This document shows positions 14,973 to 22,841 of a DNA stretch of 64,000 nucleotides, one piece after another (position 1 is the first letter of the stretch; each line of letters begins with the position of its first letter). Source of the stretch: Streptomyces sp. SID8352 (GTDB taxonomy: Bacteria; Actinomycetota; Actinomycetes; Streptomycetales; Streptomycetaceae). The position numbers and the translations under genes were made by a program. The notes beneath the pieces are model-generated. The model did no database searches. It saw nothing but the letters and a program-made list of their open reading frames with translations, and was not told the origin of the DNA. The stretch is taken from positions 1 through 64,000 of the forward strand of contig NZ_WWGX01000091.1 of NCBI RefSeq assembly GCF_009862265.1, written 5' to 3'.

Positions 14973-16510
14973 GCCCGCACGACCCCGAGCTGTGGGCCGG
15001 GTTCGAGGAGATGACCGCCGAGGACATCGCCGGGCCCGTCTGGGACGAGCCCGTCCCGCTCAACCCGCGCGGCACGCTCCCGGCCTTCCCTGTCGACGCG
15101 CTGCCCGACTGGCTCGCCGCCATGACCGCGGGCGTCGCCGAGGAGACGCAGACGCCCGTCGACCTCGCCGGGTGCCTGGCGCTCGCGGTCGTCGGCACGG
15201 CCGCCGGCGGGCGCCTGACGGTGTCCGTGCGCGGGCAGTGGAGCGAGCCGGTCAACCTCTACACCGCCGTCGCCCTGCCGCCCGGCAACCGCAAGAGCGC
15301 CGTGTTCGGGCTCATGACCAAGCCCCTGCTCGCCGCCGAGAAGGCGTTGATCGAGCTCACCGCACCCCAGCGGGCCGAGGCCGCCGCAGCGGCCCGCATC
15401 TCGAAGGCCGCGGCCGAAAGGGCCGAGAAGCTGGCCGCCAACGCCGAGCCCGAGAAGCTGGCCGAGCTGACCGCCCAGGCCGTCACCCTGTCCGAGGCCG
15501 CCGAACGGGCCGTCGTCCCGGCCGAGCCCCAGCTCGTCGCCGACGACGTCACCGCCGAGTCCCTGACGACGCTCCTCGCCCAGCAGGACGGCCGCATCTC
15601 GATCCTGTCCCCCGAGGGCGAGATCTTCGAGATCATCGCGGGCCGCTACTCCGGCGCCCCGAACATGGGCATCTTCCTCAAGGGCCACGCCGGCGACATG
15701 GCCCGCGTGAACCGCCAGGTCCGCGAAGCCCAGTACATCGAGACCCCGGCCATCACCATGGGCCTGGCCGTCCAGCCGGATGTCCTGGACGCCATCGGGC
15801 AGATCAAGGGCGCCGACGGACGCGGCCTGCTCGCCCGCTTCCTCTACTCCAAGCCCGAGTCCCTCGTCGGCTACCGCAACCTCACCCCCGACCTCCTCGC
15901 CCCCGAGACCGCCAGCACCTACGCCCAGAAGCTCGGGCACCTCGCTCTGACCCTCGCGGCCTGGACCGAACCCGTCGCCCTCACCCTCACCCCCGAGGCC
16001 GACGCCGTCCTCCTCGCCTACCAGCGCGTCACCGAATCCCGCCTGCGCAAGGACGGCCCCCTCGCGCCCATCATCAACTGGGCCAGCAAGCGCGACGGCG
16101 CCGTCGCCCGCATCGCCGGGCTCCTCCACCTCGCCACCCACCCCGAGGACGCCTGGCACCGGCCCATCGCCGCCGAGACGATGGCCGCCGCCACCCGGCT
16201 CGGCGACTACTTCACCGCCCACGCCCTCGACGTGTTCAACGCCATGAAGGCCGACCCCGCCCAGGAAGCCGCCCACACGGTGCTGACCCACCTGAGCGAG
16301 ACCCGCACCGCGACCTTCACCAAGCGCGACCTCTTCCGCGCGATGCCCCGCAGCGAGTTCCCCTCCATGGGCGACCTCGACCCCGCCCTGGACCTCCTGG
16401 AGGAACACGGCTGGCTCCGTCAGCAGCCCCCGCCGCCCCGCAGCACGCGCGGCGGCCGGCCGCCCTCGCCCCGCTACGAGACCCACCCCCGGGTAACCTC
16501 CGCCGCCTGA
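14969..16510 (+). CDS. DUF3987 replication protein (YfjI-type)
   Basis: A 513-residue protein. The N-terminal half contains ALAVVGTAAGGRLTVSV and ALPPGNRKSAVFGLM, the degenerate P-loop region of DUF3987. A helical charged insert follows (KAAAERAEKLAANAEPEK), then ISILSPEGEIFEIIAGRYSG and later NWASKRDGAVARIAGLLHLA. A winged-helix-like C terminus ends it. The family accompanies prim-pol proteins in plasmids and integrative elements and is thought to be a helicase or initiator. It is followed directly by the iteron array, which would be its natural target. Confidence 0.8.
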   Translation: MSPHDPELWAGFEEMTAEDIAGPVWDEPVPLNPRGTLPAFPVDALPDWLAAMTAGVAEETQTPVDLAGCLALAVVGTAAGGRLTVSVRGQWSEPVNLYTAVALPPGNRKSAVFGLMTKPLLAAEKALIELTAPQRAEAAAAARISKAAAERAEKLAANAEPEKLAELTAQAVTLSEAAERAVVPAEPQLVADDVTAESLTTLLAQQDGRISILSPEGEIFEIIAGRYSGAPNMGIFLKGHAGDMARVNRQVREAQYIETPAITMGLAVQPDVLDAIGQIKGADGRGLLARFLYSKPESLVGYRNLTPDLLAPETASTYAQKLGHLALTLAAWTEPVALTLTPEADAVLLAYQRVTESRLRKDGPLAPIINWASKRDGAVARIAGLLHLATHPEDAWHRPIAAETMAAATRLGDYFTAHALDVFNAMKADPAQEAAHTVLTHLSETRTATFTKRDLFRAMPRSEFPSMGDLDPALDLLEEHGWLRQQPPPPRSTRGGRPPSPRYETHPRVTSAA

Positions 16511-16525
16511 AAACCCCCGAAACCG

Positions 16526-16774
16526 CTGACAGAACTGACAGAACCTCCCGACCAGCCGCCTGACCTGCACAGACGAGCACTTTCGGAGCTCTGACAGAAC
16601 CTCCGGAAACTCTGACAGAACTCAAAAAACCTCCCCCAGGGGATGAGCGCCCGCCCTGACAGAACCTAGGTTTTCGAGGTTCTGTCAGAGTTTTTTGAGG
16701 TTTTGTCACAGCGGCCGAAGTGGACAAAACAGCAGGTCAGAGGCCATACGGCGAGGTTCTGTCAGTTCTGTCAG
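16526..16774. repeat. symmetric iteron array, candidate origin of the element
   Basis: CTGACAGAAC occurs at 16526 and 16535 (sharing one base), 16591, 16612 and 16656. Its complement occurs at 16679, 16700 (variant GTTTTGTCAC), 16756 and 16765 (again sharing one base). Each half has a doubled outer unit and a pair spaced exactly 21 bases; the innermost units form a hairpin (16656-16688). T- and A-tracts lie near the centre. The block fills the gap between DUF3987 and xis genes. Confidence 0.75.
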
Positions 16775-16823
16775 CACTTTCCGGGGTTTTCAGCACCCCG
16801 GACCGAGCCGAAGGAACCGATCT

Positions 16824-17012
16824 GTGGCACGTCAGCCGATGCTCAAGCTTCCCGAGGTCCTGGCCGAGCTCGACATGAGTCGCGCGGCCTTCTACCGGAT
16901 GCGCGCCCGCGGCAACGGCCCGCGTCTGCTCAAGCTCCCCAACGGTCAGCTTCGCGTTCGCCGTTCGGACCTCGACGCCTGGCTGTCCCAGTGCGAGGAA
17001 GCCGCCGCCTGA
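16824..17012 (+). CDS. xis: excisionase-like helix-turn-helix protein
   Basis: A 62-residue AlpA/MerR-type HTH protein: LKLPEVLAELDMSRAAFYRM, then the wing LPNGQLRVRRSDLDAWL. Small proteins of this type directly before the integrase act as excisionase in AICEs, bending attachment-site DNA. The GTG at 16824 is preceded by AAGGAA at seven bases. A terminator-like hairpin separates it from the integrase. Confidence 0.8.
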   Translation: MARQPMLKLPEVLAELDMSRAAFYRMRARGNGPRLLKLPNGQLRVRRSDLDAWLSQCEEAAA

Positions 17013-17025
17013 CCCACCCCGCAAC

Positions 17026-17054
17026 GAGGGGGCCCGCCGCTGGTGGGCCCCCTC
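17026..17054. terminator. hairpin between xis and int
   Basis: GAGGGGGCCCGCC pairs with GGTGGGCCCCCTC (one G-T pair) around a three-base loop. It ends 16 bases before the integrase ATG and should reduce read-through from xis into int. Confidence 0.6.
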
Positions 17055-17070
17055 GCCTATCTGGAGAGAC

Positions 17071-18456
17071 ATGCTCACGTACGACGTAGACATCTGGTCC
17101 ATCCGACAGCGCAAGGGCCGCCCGAAGCCGTTCCAGCTGCGGTGGCGGGTCGGCGAGCGGGCTCACTCCCGGAGCTTCACGCTCAAGCCGCAGGCAGAAG
17201 GGCGGCAGTCCGAGCTGCTGGCCGCGCTGCGCAACCGCGAGCAGTTCGACGAGGAGACCGGGCTGCCCGCCTCGGAGTTGGAGGCGTTGACCACACCCAG
17301 CTGGTACGAGCACGCCACCGCTTACGTGCTGATGAAGTGGCCGAACGCGGCGGCCAAGCACCGGGCGAGCATCGCCGAGACGCTGGCCACCATCACGCCG
17401 GTATTCGCGTCCACCCAACGCGGGGCCCCGAAGCCCCCTGTGCTGCGGAAGGCGCTCTACGGCTGGGCCTTCCGCGCGGTGCGAGACGAGGAGGGCACCT
17501 TGCGACTGCGGCACCAAGTCGAAGAGCCGCCGGCAGACGTCGCAGCCGCGCTCGCCTGGATCGCCGAGCACACGTACAAGATGACCGAGGTCGCCCGGTC
17601 GGACCGGCTGCGCGCGGCCCTGGACGCTATCTCCAGGAGGCTCGACGGGAAGCCTGCGGCCGACAACACGGTGAACCGGAAGCGCATGGTGCTGAGCAAC
17701 GTGCTGCGGTATGCCGTCGAGCGGACGATCCTCCCCGCGAACCCGCTGGGCGGAGTGGACTGGGCGGCACCAGTGAAGGACGACGAGGTCGACTTCCGGT
17801 ACGTGCCCAACCCGGAACAGGTCACCGCCCTCATCAGTGCTGTGCGGCAGATCAGCGGCCGGGGCGAGCATCTGGCCGCGTTCTTCGGGTGCCTCTACTA
17901 CGCCGCCATGCGTCCCTCGGAGATCGCAGCACTGCGGGATGTGGACTGCACGCTGCCGGATTCCGGGTGGGGCGAGTTGGTCCTCGCCGCGAGCCGTCCG
18001 GAGGTCGGGTCTGGCTGGACGGACGACGGGAAGTCGTACGACGAGCGCGGCCTGAAGCGACGTGCCCGCAAGGCCACCCGCCCGGTGCCCATCCCGCCGG
18101 TCCTCACCACGATGCTTCGAGAGCACAAGGAGCGGTACGGGGTGGCGGATGACGGCCGGCTCTTCCGTGCGGTCGAAGGTGGGCGCATCACCTCTACCGA
18201 GTACTGCGCGCTCTGGGACGCGGCCCGGCTCAAGGCCCTCTCGGCGAAGGAGGCGAAGACTCTTCTCGCGGATGTGCCGTACTCCCTGCGCCACGCCGGG
18301 GTGTCCTTGTGGATCAACTCCGGCGTGGATCCGGTGGAGGTCGCCCGGCGGGCCGGTCACAGCCTCACGGTCCTGTTCCGGTTCTACGCCAAGATCCTGC
18401 GGGGCCAGCAGGACAAGGCGAACGCGCTCATCGAGCAGGGGCTCAACGGCGGCTGA
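17071..18456 (+). CDS. int: tyrosine site-specific integrase
   Basis: A 461-residue tyrosine recombinase. The first catalytic arginine is in YYAAMRPSEIAAL (Arg281). The second box reads YSLRHAGVS with Arg407 and Tyr404 in the place usually held by histidine, a common variant in actinobacterial integrases. His430 lies in RAGHS and the nucleophile Tyr439 in RFYAKIL. The SAM-like core-binding domain covers about residues 170-240. The gene points toward attR, about 185 bases away. Together with xis it should insert and excise the element at tRNA-Ser(UGA). Confidence 0.93.
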   Translation: MLTYDVDIWSIRQRKGRPKPFQLRWRVGERAHSRSFTLKPQAEGRQSELLAALRNREQFDEETGLPASELEALTTPSWYEHATAYVLMKWPNAAAKHRASIAETLATITPVFASTQRGAPKPPVLRKALYGWAFRAVRDEEGTLRLRHQVEEPPADVAAALAWIAEHTYKMTEVARSDRLRAALDAISRRLDGKPAADNTVNRKRMVLSNVLRYAVERTILPANPLGGVDWAAPVKDDEVDFRYVPNPEQVTALISAVRQISGRGEHLAAFFGCLYYAAMRPSEIAALRDVDCTLPDSGWGELVLAASRPEVGSGWTDDGKSYDERGLKRRARKATRPVPIPPVLTTMLREHKERYGVADDGRLFRAVEGGRITSTEYCALWDAARLKALSAKEAKTLLADVPYSLRHAGVSLWINSGVDPVEVARRAGHSLTVLFRFYAKILRGQQDKANALIEQGLNGG

Positions 18457-18467
18457 GTCGCTGGTCT

Positions 18468-18486
18468 TGGTCCACACATGGTCCAT
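18468..18486. repeat. right arm-type repeat (TGGTCCA pair)
   Basis: Exact copy of the 19 bases at 3875-3893, in the same orientation, directly after the integrase stop. Two TGGTCCA heptamers 11 bases apart fit binding on one face of the helix. Confidence 0.65.
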
Positions 18487-18540
18487 ACGCGCTGGTCAGG
18501 ATCGGGATACAGGCGAGTCAGGGTGAGACAAGGTGCACGT

Positions 18541-18575
18541 AGAGGGCGGGCCCCGGATTCCGGGGCCCGCCCTCT
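18541..18575. terminator. element-borne terminator serving the restored tRNA-Ser
   Basis: A perfect 15-bp stem (AGAGGGCGGGCCCCG and complement) around GATTC. It lies 24 bases past the 3' end of the tRNA in its direction of transcription, exactly where the native terminator now found at 3706-3740 would have been. It also faces the end of the integrase gene. Confidence 0.7.
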
Positions 18576-18598
18576 GACCTGCTACTTCTCTGACCTGG

Positions 18599-18685
18599 CG
18601 GTGGGTGTGGGATTTGAACCCACGGAGACATCGCTGCCTCGACGGTTTTCAAGACCGTTCCCTTAGGCCGCTCGGGCAACCCACC
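18599..18685 (-). tRNA. tRNA-Ser(UGA), chimaeric after integration; contains attR
   Basis: An 87-base serine tRNA with a long variable arm. Acceptor strands GGTGGGT and ACCCACC pair; the anticodon loop CTTGAAA gives UGA; the T arm is GTGGGTTCAAATCCCAC. Bases 18596-18598 supply an encoded CCA. The crossover repeat CGACGGTTTTCAAG at 18640-18653 includes the anticodon loop, so the 5' half is chromosomal and the 3' half is element DNA. The variable arm differs from the displaced native copy. Confidence 0.92.
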
Positions 18686-18773
18686 CCGGCGTCGCGCCCG
18701 CCTCCGGGCGGAGCGGGTACAGCCTACCGGGACGGTGGGCGCTGTGAACGGCGCGGTCCCGCAGGGTGTCCGC

Positions 18774-20402
18774 TCAGTCGTCGCCGGTCTTGGAGCCCAG
18801 GGTCAGGTCGGTGGTGCGCTGCTTGCCGTCGCGCTCGTAGGTGAGCGTGACCTTGTCGCCCGGCTTGTGGGTCCAGATCTCGCCGATCAGGGTCGGGCCG
18901 GAGTCGATCACCTGGTCGTCCAGCTTGGTGATGACGTCCCCGGGCTTCAGTCCCGCCGACGCCGCGGGGCCGCCCGGCTCGACGGGCGCCGAGCCGCTGA
19001 CGCCCTGTTCGGTGATCTTGGCGCCGCTGGTGGTCTCCTCCAGGGAGACGGAGGCGCCGATCCTCGCGTAGACCGGCTTGCCGTGCTTGATCAGCTGCTT
19101 GGCGACGTACTGGGCCTGGTTGACGGGGATGGCGAAGCCCAGGCCGATCGAGCCCGCCTGGCCCGCGCCGCCGAGGCCGCCGCTGCCGGTGGACTGGATC
19201 GCCGAGTTGATCCCGATGACGTTGCCCTTGGCGTCGAGCAGCGGTCCGCCGGAGTTGCCCGGGTTGATCGAGGCGTCGGTCTGCAGGGCGCTCATGTAGG
19301 ACGCCTTGCTGCCCGCGCTGCCGTCGCTGGAGGCCACGGGACGGTTCTTGGCGCTGATGATGCCCGTGGTCACCGTGTTGGACAGGCCGAAGGGGGCGCC
19401 GATCGCGATCGTGGAGTCGCCCACGGCCACCTTGTCGGAGTTCCCGAGCGGCAGCGGCTTCAGGTCGGAGGGGGCGTTCTCCAGCTTGATGACCGCCACG
19501 TCGTAGCCCTGGGCGTGGCCGACCACCTTGGCGTTGTACTTCTTGCCGTCGGGGAAGGTCGCGGAGAGCCTGCCGCCGTCGACCGCCTCGGCCACCACGT
19601 GGTTGTTGGTGACGATGTGGCCCTGGGTGTCGAAGACGAACCCGGTCCCGGTGCCCCCCTCGCCGTTGCTGCCCTCGGCCTGGATGGTGACCGTGCTGGG
19701 CAGCGCGGTGGCGGCCACGTCGGCGACGGTGCCCGGATCGCGCTTGACGGCGCCGCCGGTGTCGGAGGCGGTGACGGTGGTGGAGGCCCCGTCGTCGTTG
19801 TTCCTCGCCAGGGTGTAGCCGATGCCGCCCCCCAGACCGCCGGCCACCAGCGCGGCGACGAGCAGCCCGGCCACCAGCCCGCCCCGCCCGCGGGCGGGCT
19901 TCGGCGCCGGCGGCTGGTACGAGGCACCCCAGGCGCCACCGTGGCCGTCACCACTGCCACCGCCGTAGAACGGCCCGGCGGGCGGCGGGGGCGGCGGCCA
20001 GGAGGGGTCCGGGGCGGAGTGCCCGCCCTGGTGAGCCCCGTAGGGGTGGGCGGCGGGCGGCCGGAAATCGCCGCCGTACGGCTCCGGCGGCGGGAACGCC
20101 TGGTACGCGGGCTGCGTGGGAGCCCGGTGCGGCTGGTGGGGCGGCGGAGTCTGCCCGTGCGGCTGCGGCGCCCGGTACGGCTCGGACGGCTGTGGCGCCC
20201 CCTCCGACCGCACCGATTCCGGCCGCGTCGCTTCCGGACCCGTCGCTTCCGGCTGCGTCGTCTCTGGGCCCGCCGCACCGTCGGCCGGGGGCCGGTCGGC
20301 CGGGGTGCCGTCCTGCCGCGGGGAGGCTGCGGGAGAGGCCGACGGCACGGGAGGGGCGGGCGGGGCCGGGGGTACCGCGGTGCCCTCGTTCTCGGTGCTC
20401 AC
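18774..20402 (-). CDS. membrane-anchored HtrA/DegP-like serine protease with PDZ domain
   Basis: A 542-residue protein. Residues 1-170 are proline-rich and cytoplasmic. A single membrane helix spans about 175-198 (GLVAGLLVAALVAGGLGGGI). The trypsin-like domain has the triad His268 (TNNHVV), Asp301 (YDVAVIKL) and Ser384 (GNSGGPL). A PDZ domain covers about 450-540 (GGPAASAGLKPGDVITKLDD). The GTG at 20402 with GAGGAGAGAAG upstream is the real start; the frame stays open far beyond it. It degrades or refolds misfolded extracytoplasmic proteins. It is transcribed towards the tRNA-Ser. Confidence 0.9.
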   Translation of the reverse strand: MSTENEGTAVPPAPPAPPVPSASPAASPRQDGTPADRPPADGAAGPETTQPEATGPEATRPESVRSEGAPQPSEPYRAPQPHGQTPPPHQPHRAPTQPAYQAFPPPEPYGGDFRPPAAHPYGAHQGGHSAPDPSWPPPPPPAGPFYGGGSGDGHGGAWGASYQPPAPKPARGRGGLVAGLLVAALVAGGLGGGIGYTLARNNDDGASTTVTASDTGGAVKRDPGTVADVAATALPSTVTIQAEGSNGEGGTGTGFVFDTQGHIVTNNHVVAEAVDGGRLSATFPDGKKYNAKVVGHAQGYDVAVIKLENAPSDLKPLPLGNSDKVAVGDSTIAIGAPFGLSNTVTTGIISAKNRPVASSDGSAGSKASYMSALQTDASINPGNSGGPLLDAKGNVIGINSAIQSTGSGGLGGAGQAGSIGLGFAIPVNQAQYVAKQLIKHGKPVYARIGASVSLEETTSGAKITEQGVSGSAPVEPGGPAASAGLKPGDVITKLDDQVIDSGPTLIGEIWTHKPGDKVTLTYERDGKQRTTDLTLGSKTGDD

Positions 20403-20642
20403 AGCTTCTCTCCTCGATCCACGGCTGGTGTGTCGGTCGCGCGAGCCGCGCGCTCCGCCGTATGCGCGGGCGCCGTACCGGTCCCGGCAGCCTGCCAAGC
20501 TTTTCCCACGGGCCGTCAGAGCACCATAAGCGGTTGCTGTGGGTCCGCAGGCTTCCTTTATATAGGTCATCCACGACCAAACGGGCGGGGGCCAGAGACC
20601 TCCGTCCGCACGTCCACCCTCGCACGGTGACACCATGACGCG

Positions 20643-21470
20643 GTGACCCACGCACGGCAGCACCCCATCCAGGTCGTCGCCCACCGCGGAGCCTCGGAGG
20701 AGGCCCCGGAGCACACGCTGGCCGCCTACCGGAAGGCGATCGAGGACGGCGCGGACGCCCTGGAGTGCGATGTCCGCCTGACCGCCGACGGTCACCTCGT
20801 CTGCGTCCACGACTGGCGCGTCAACCGTACGTCGAACGGCCGCGGCGCCGTCTCCGCGCTGGAGCTGGCCGATCTGGCGGCCCTCGACTTCGGGTCCTGG
20901 AAGACCCGTGAGGCCGCCCGCGCCCGCGGGGAGGAGCCCGAGTGGGAGCACCGCCCCGAGGACCGCGAGGCGACCTCGGTGCTCACCCTCGAACGCCTGT
21001 TGGAGCTGGTCTCCGACGCGGGGCGGCGGGTGGAGTTGGCCGTCGAGACCAAGCACCCCACCCGCTGGGCGGGCCAGGTGGAGGAACGGCTGCTGACGCT
21101 GCTGAAACGGTTCGGGCTGGACGCCCCGGCGAGCGCCGAGGAGTCCCCGGTACGGGTGATGAGCTTCTCGGCCCGTTCGCTGCACCGCGTGCACGCCGCC
21201 TCGCCGGAACTGCCGACGGTGTACCTGATGCAGTTCGTCTCGCCCCGGCTGCGGGACGGGCGGCTGCCCGCGGGCGTCCGGATCGCCGGCCCCTCGCTCC
21301 GGATCGCGCGGAACCACCCCGCCTACATCGAGCGCCTCAAGCGGGCCGGCCACCCGGTGCACGTGTGGACGGTGAACGACACCGTCGACGTGGACCTCTG
21401 CACCGGTCTGGACGTGGACGCGATCATCACCAACCGGCCACGCGCCGTCCTGGACCACCTCGGGCGCTGA
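20643..21470 (+). CDS. glycerophosphodiester phosphodiesterase
   Basis: A 275-residue protein of the GDPD family (UgpQ-like). It opens with VVAHRGASEEAPEHTLAAY, the catalytic His and Glu region, followed by ALECDVRLTADGHLVCVHD with metal-binding Glu/Asp and second His. The ending HVWTVNDTVDVDLC with DAIITNRP is standard. There is no signal peptide, so it acts in the cytoplasm, releasing glycerol phosphate from deacylated lipids. It is divergent from the HtrA gene across 240 bases. Confidence 0.9.
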   Translation: MTHARQHPIQVVAHRGASEEAPEHTLAAYRKAIEDGADALECDVRLTADGHLVCVHDWRVNRTSNGRGAVSALELADLAALDFGSWKTREAARARGEEPEWEHRPEDREATSVLTLERLLELVSDAGRRVELAVETKHPTRWAGQVEERLLTLLKRFGLDAPASAEESPVRVMSFSARSLHRVHAASPELPTVYLMQFVSPRLRDGRLPAGVRIAGPSLRIARNHPAYIERLKRAGHPVHVWTVNDTVDVDLCTGLDVDAIITNRPRAVLDHLGR

Positions 21471-21683
21471 TCCGTCCGCACCCCTTGACCCCGCGGCCCC
21501 GGTGGCGCATTCTCCCCTTCCGCCGCACCGAAAGGATCCGGCCACCCGACTACGGGGAGTGCTCCGGCGCGTTCGCTCCGTGGCGCCCCGTGTCGAATGC
21601 GTCACTGGACGGGGACCGGCCGGTTTCCGGCTCAGGCCGATGGGGCATCCACACCGTGGCGTGGGGCGAAGGAGGTCTCGGGG

Positions 21684-22235
21684 GTGGCGTTGGTGGTGGC
21701 ACAGGAGGTGCCCACGTCGTCGAGCATGGCCGTTCCCCATGGTCCTGCGGGCGTGGGGGAAGCGCGGCACCGGATGCGTGACCAACTGCGCGGCGGGGGC
21801 GTGGCGGAATCGGTCGTCGACGACGCCGTACTTGTCCTTTCGGAGCTGTTGAGCAACGCGTACAAGCACGGCCGGCCACTGGGCGACGCCCTGGCCGGGG
21901 ACGGCGACGTCCGGGCGGCCTGGCGGGTGGATCCGCGCGGCCGGCTGATCGTCGAGGTCACGGACGGCGGCGGCCCGACCCGCCCCGCCCCCGCGACCCC
22001 CTCGGTCACCGCCCACGGCGGCCGCGGGCTGAGCATCATCACGGCGCTGGCCGACGACTGGGGCGTGCGCGACGGGGTGCGCGGCGAGGTCACGGTCTGG
22101 GTGGTCGTGCACGCCGATGTGTACGACCCGGACGCCGGGCACCGGAGGGACGACTTCGCCACCCGGATCACGGCGCCGTCCGTGTCCCGGATGCCGGGGC
22201 TGGGCTTCGCGGACGCCCTGGACGAACGGGGCTGA
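21684..22235 (+). CDS. RsbW-like ATP-binding protein (anti-sigma factor kinase type)
   Basis: A 183-residue GHKL-ATPase-fold protein. The N box is DAVLVLSELLSNAYKHGR (glutamate and asparagine for Mg-ATP), the G1 box EVTDGGGP, and the G2 region GGRGLSIITALADDWG. I took the GTG at 21684 with GGAGG eight bases upstream. Streptomyces has many such kinases, which sequester sigma or anti-anti-sigma factors; the partner is not encoded next door. Confidence 0.8.
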   Translation: MALVVAQEVPTSSSMAVPHGPAGVGEARHRMRDQLRGGGVAESVVDDAVLVLSELLSNAYKHGRPLGDALAGDGDVRAAWRVDPRGRLIVEVTDGGGPTRPAPATPSVTAHGGRGLSIITALADDWGVRDGVRGEVTVWVVVHADVYDPDAGHRRDDFATRITAPSVSRMPGLGFADALDERG

Positions 22236-22317
22236 CCGGGGCGGGGCCGGGGTCCCGTGCAGGGGGGCGGGGCCCGCGGAAGTACGCCGGTTCTCCGGCG
22301 CGTGAACCCACGGCGCG

Positions 22318-22617
22318 GTGGGCTCCGGCCCGGGGCGGGATGCTCTCCGGCCCGGGGGTGGGTGCTCTCCGGCCCCAGTAGTGCCGTCTTCCCGGCCCGG
22401 GCGCGGTGCGCGGCCCTCCGCACCCGGCGCGCGCACCGCGGTGGGTGCGGAGGGCCGCGCGTCGGCTCCGCCCCCCGCGGGCCGGTGGTGCCACGCGTAC
22501 GGATGGATGGACCCGCACCGGTACGGGGCTCCCGCACAGGTACGGGGGCTCCCGCGCCGGTACGGGGACGCCGCACCGGGGTTGAGCCGGATGCCGTCGG
22601 CGCCGGATGCCGTCGGC
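22318..22617. repeat. GC-rich tandem repeat region
   Basis: Three short repeat blocks fill the gap before the next gene. About 22318-22385 holds degenerate copies of GCTCTCCGGCCCGGGG. 22512-22570 holds three copies of about 20 bases, starting CCCGCACCGGTACGGGGCT. 22586-22617 holds two exact copies of GCCGGATGCCGTCGGC. No gene is seen here. Confidence 0.6.
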
Positions 22618-22841
22618 GCCGGGCACGCCCGCGGGCGGTGCGGCCGCACGTCCCGGAGCGCGGCGGCCGGTGCCGGGCGGACGCGGCCACCGCGGGGTTC
22701 ACCGCCCCCTCGCCCCGATCCCCCTCCCCCACGCCCCCGTTGCCCGCAAACCCCCCGTTGTCCACAGGGTCCCGTCGGCCGGAGTGGGAGCGGCTAGGCT
22801 CGCGCCCGTATCAGCAGAGCCGTAACCGGGAGACACCCACG

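Larger units (their letters stand above)
3787..18653. mobile_element. integrative and conjugative element (AICE, pSAM2-like) in tRNA-Ser
   Basis: About 14.85 kb bounded by the 14-base direct repeat CGACGGTTTTCAAG (3787-3800 and 18640-18653) lying in the tRNA-Ser anticodon loop. It carries a tyrosine integrase and excisionase-like gene next to attR, an FtsK-like TraB translocase, small membrane proteins of the spread type, a prim-pol plus DUF3987 replication module, and a GntR/NUDIX regulatory part. That is the standard AICE set. All modules appear intact, so it may still be mobile. No antibiotic resistance or biosynthesis cargo is seen. Confidence 0.9.

Noticed and set aside
14450..16570. Minus-strand open frame of 706 codons opposite the DUF3987 gene
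   Set aside because: Glycine-rich antisense of a confident gene; no start signal and no motif.
3748..18627. The 28-base acceptor-side repeat taken as the crossover core
   Set aside because: The variable arm differs between the copies and the identity resumes over the anticodon loop, where tyrosine integrases usually cut; the 14-base repeat is the better core, and the 28 bases are explained by tRNA conservation.
18735..20630. Plus-strand open frame opposite the HtrA gene
   Set aside because: Antisense of a gene with a full catalytic triad; composition typical of an antisense frame.
20403..22649. 749-codon N-terminal extension of the HtrA frame
   Set aside because: It would overlap two convincing rightward genes and is low complexity; the GTG at 20402 has a good ribosome binding site.
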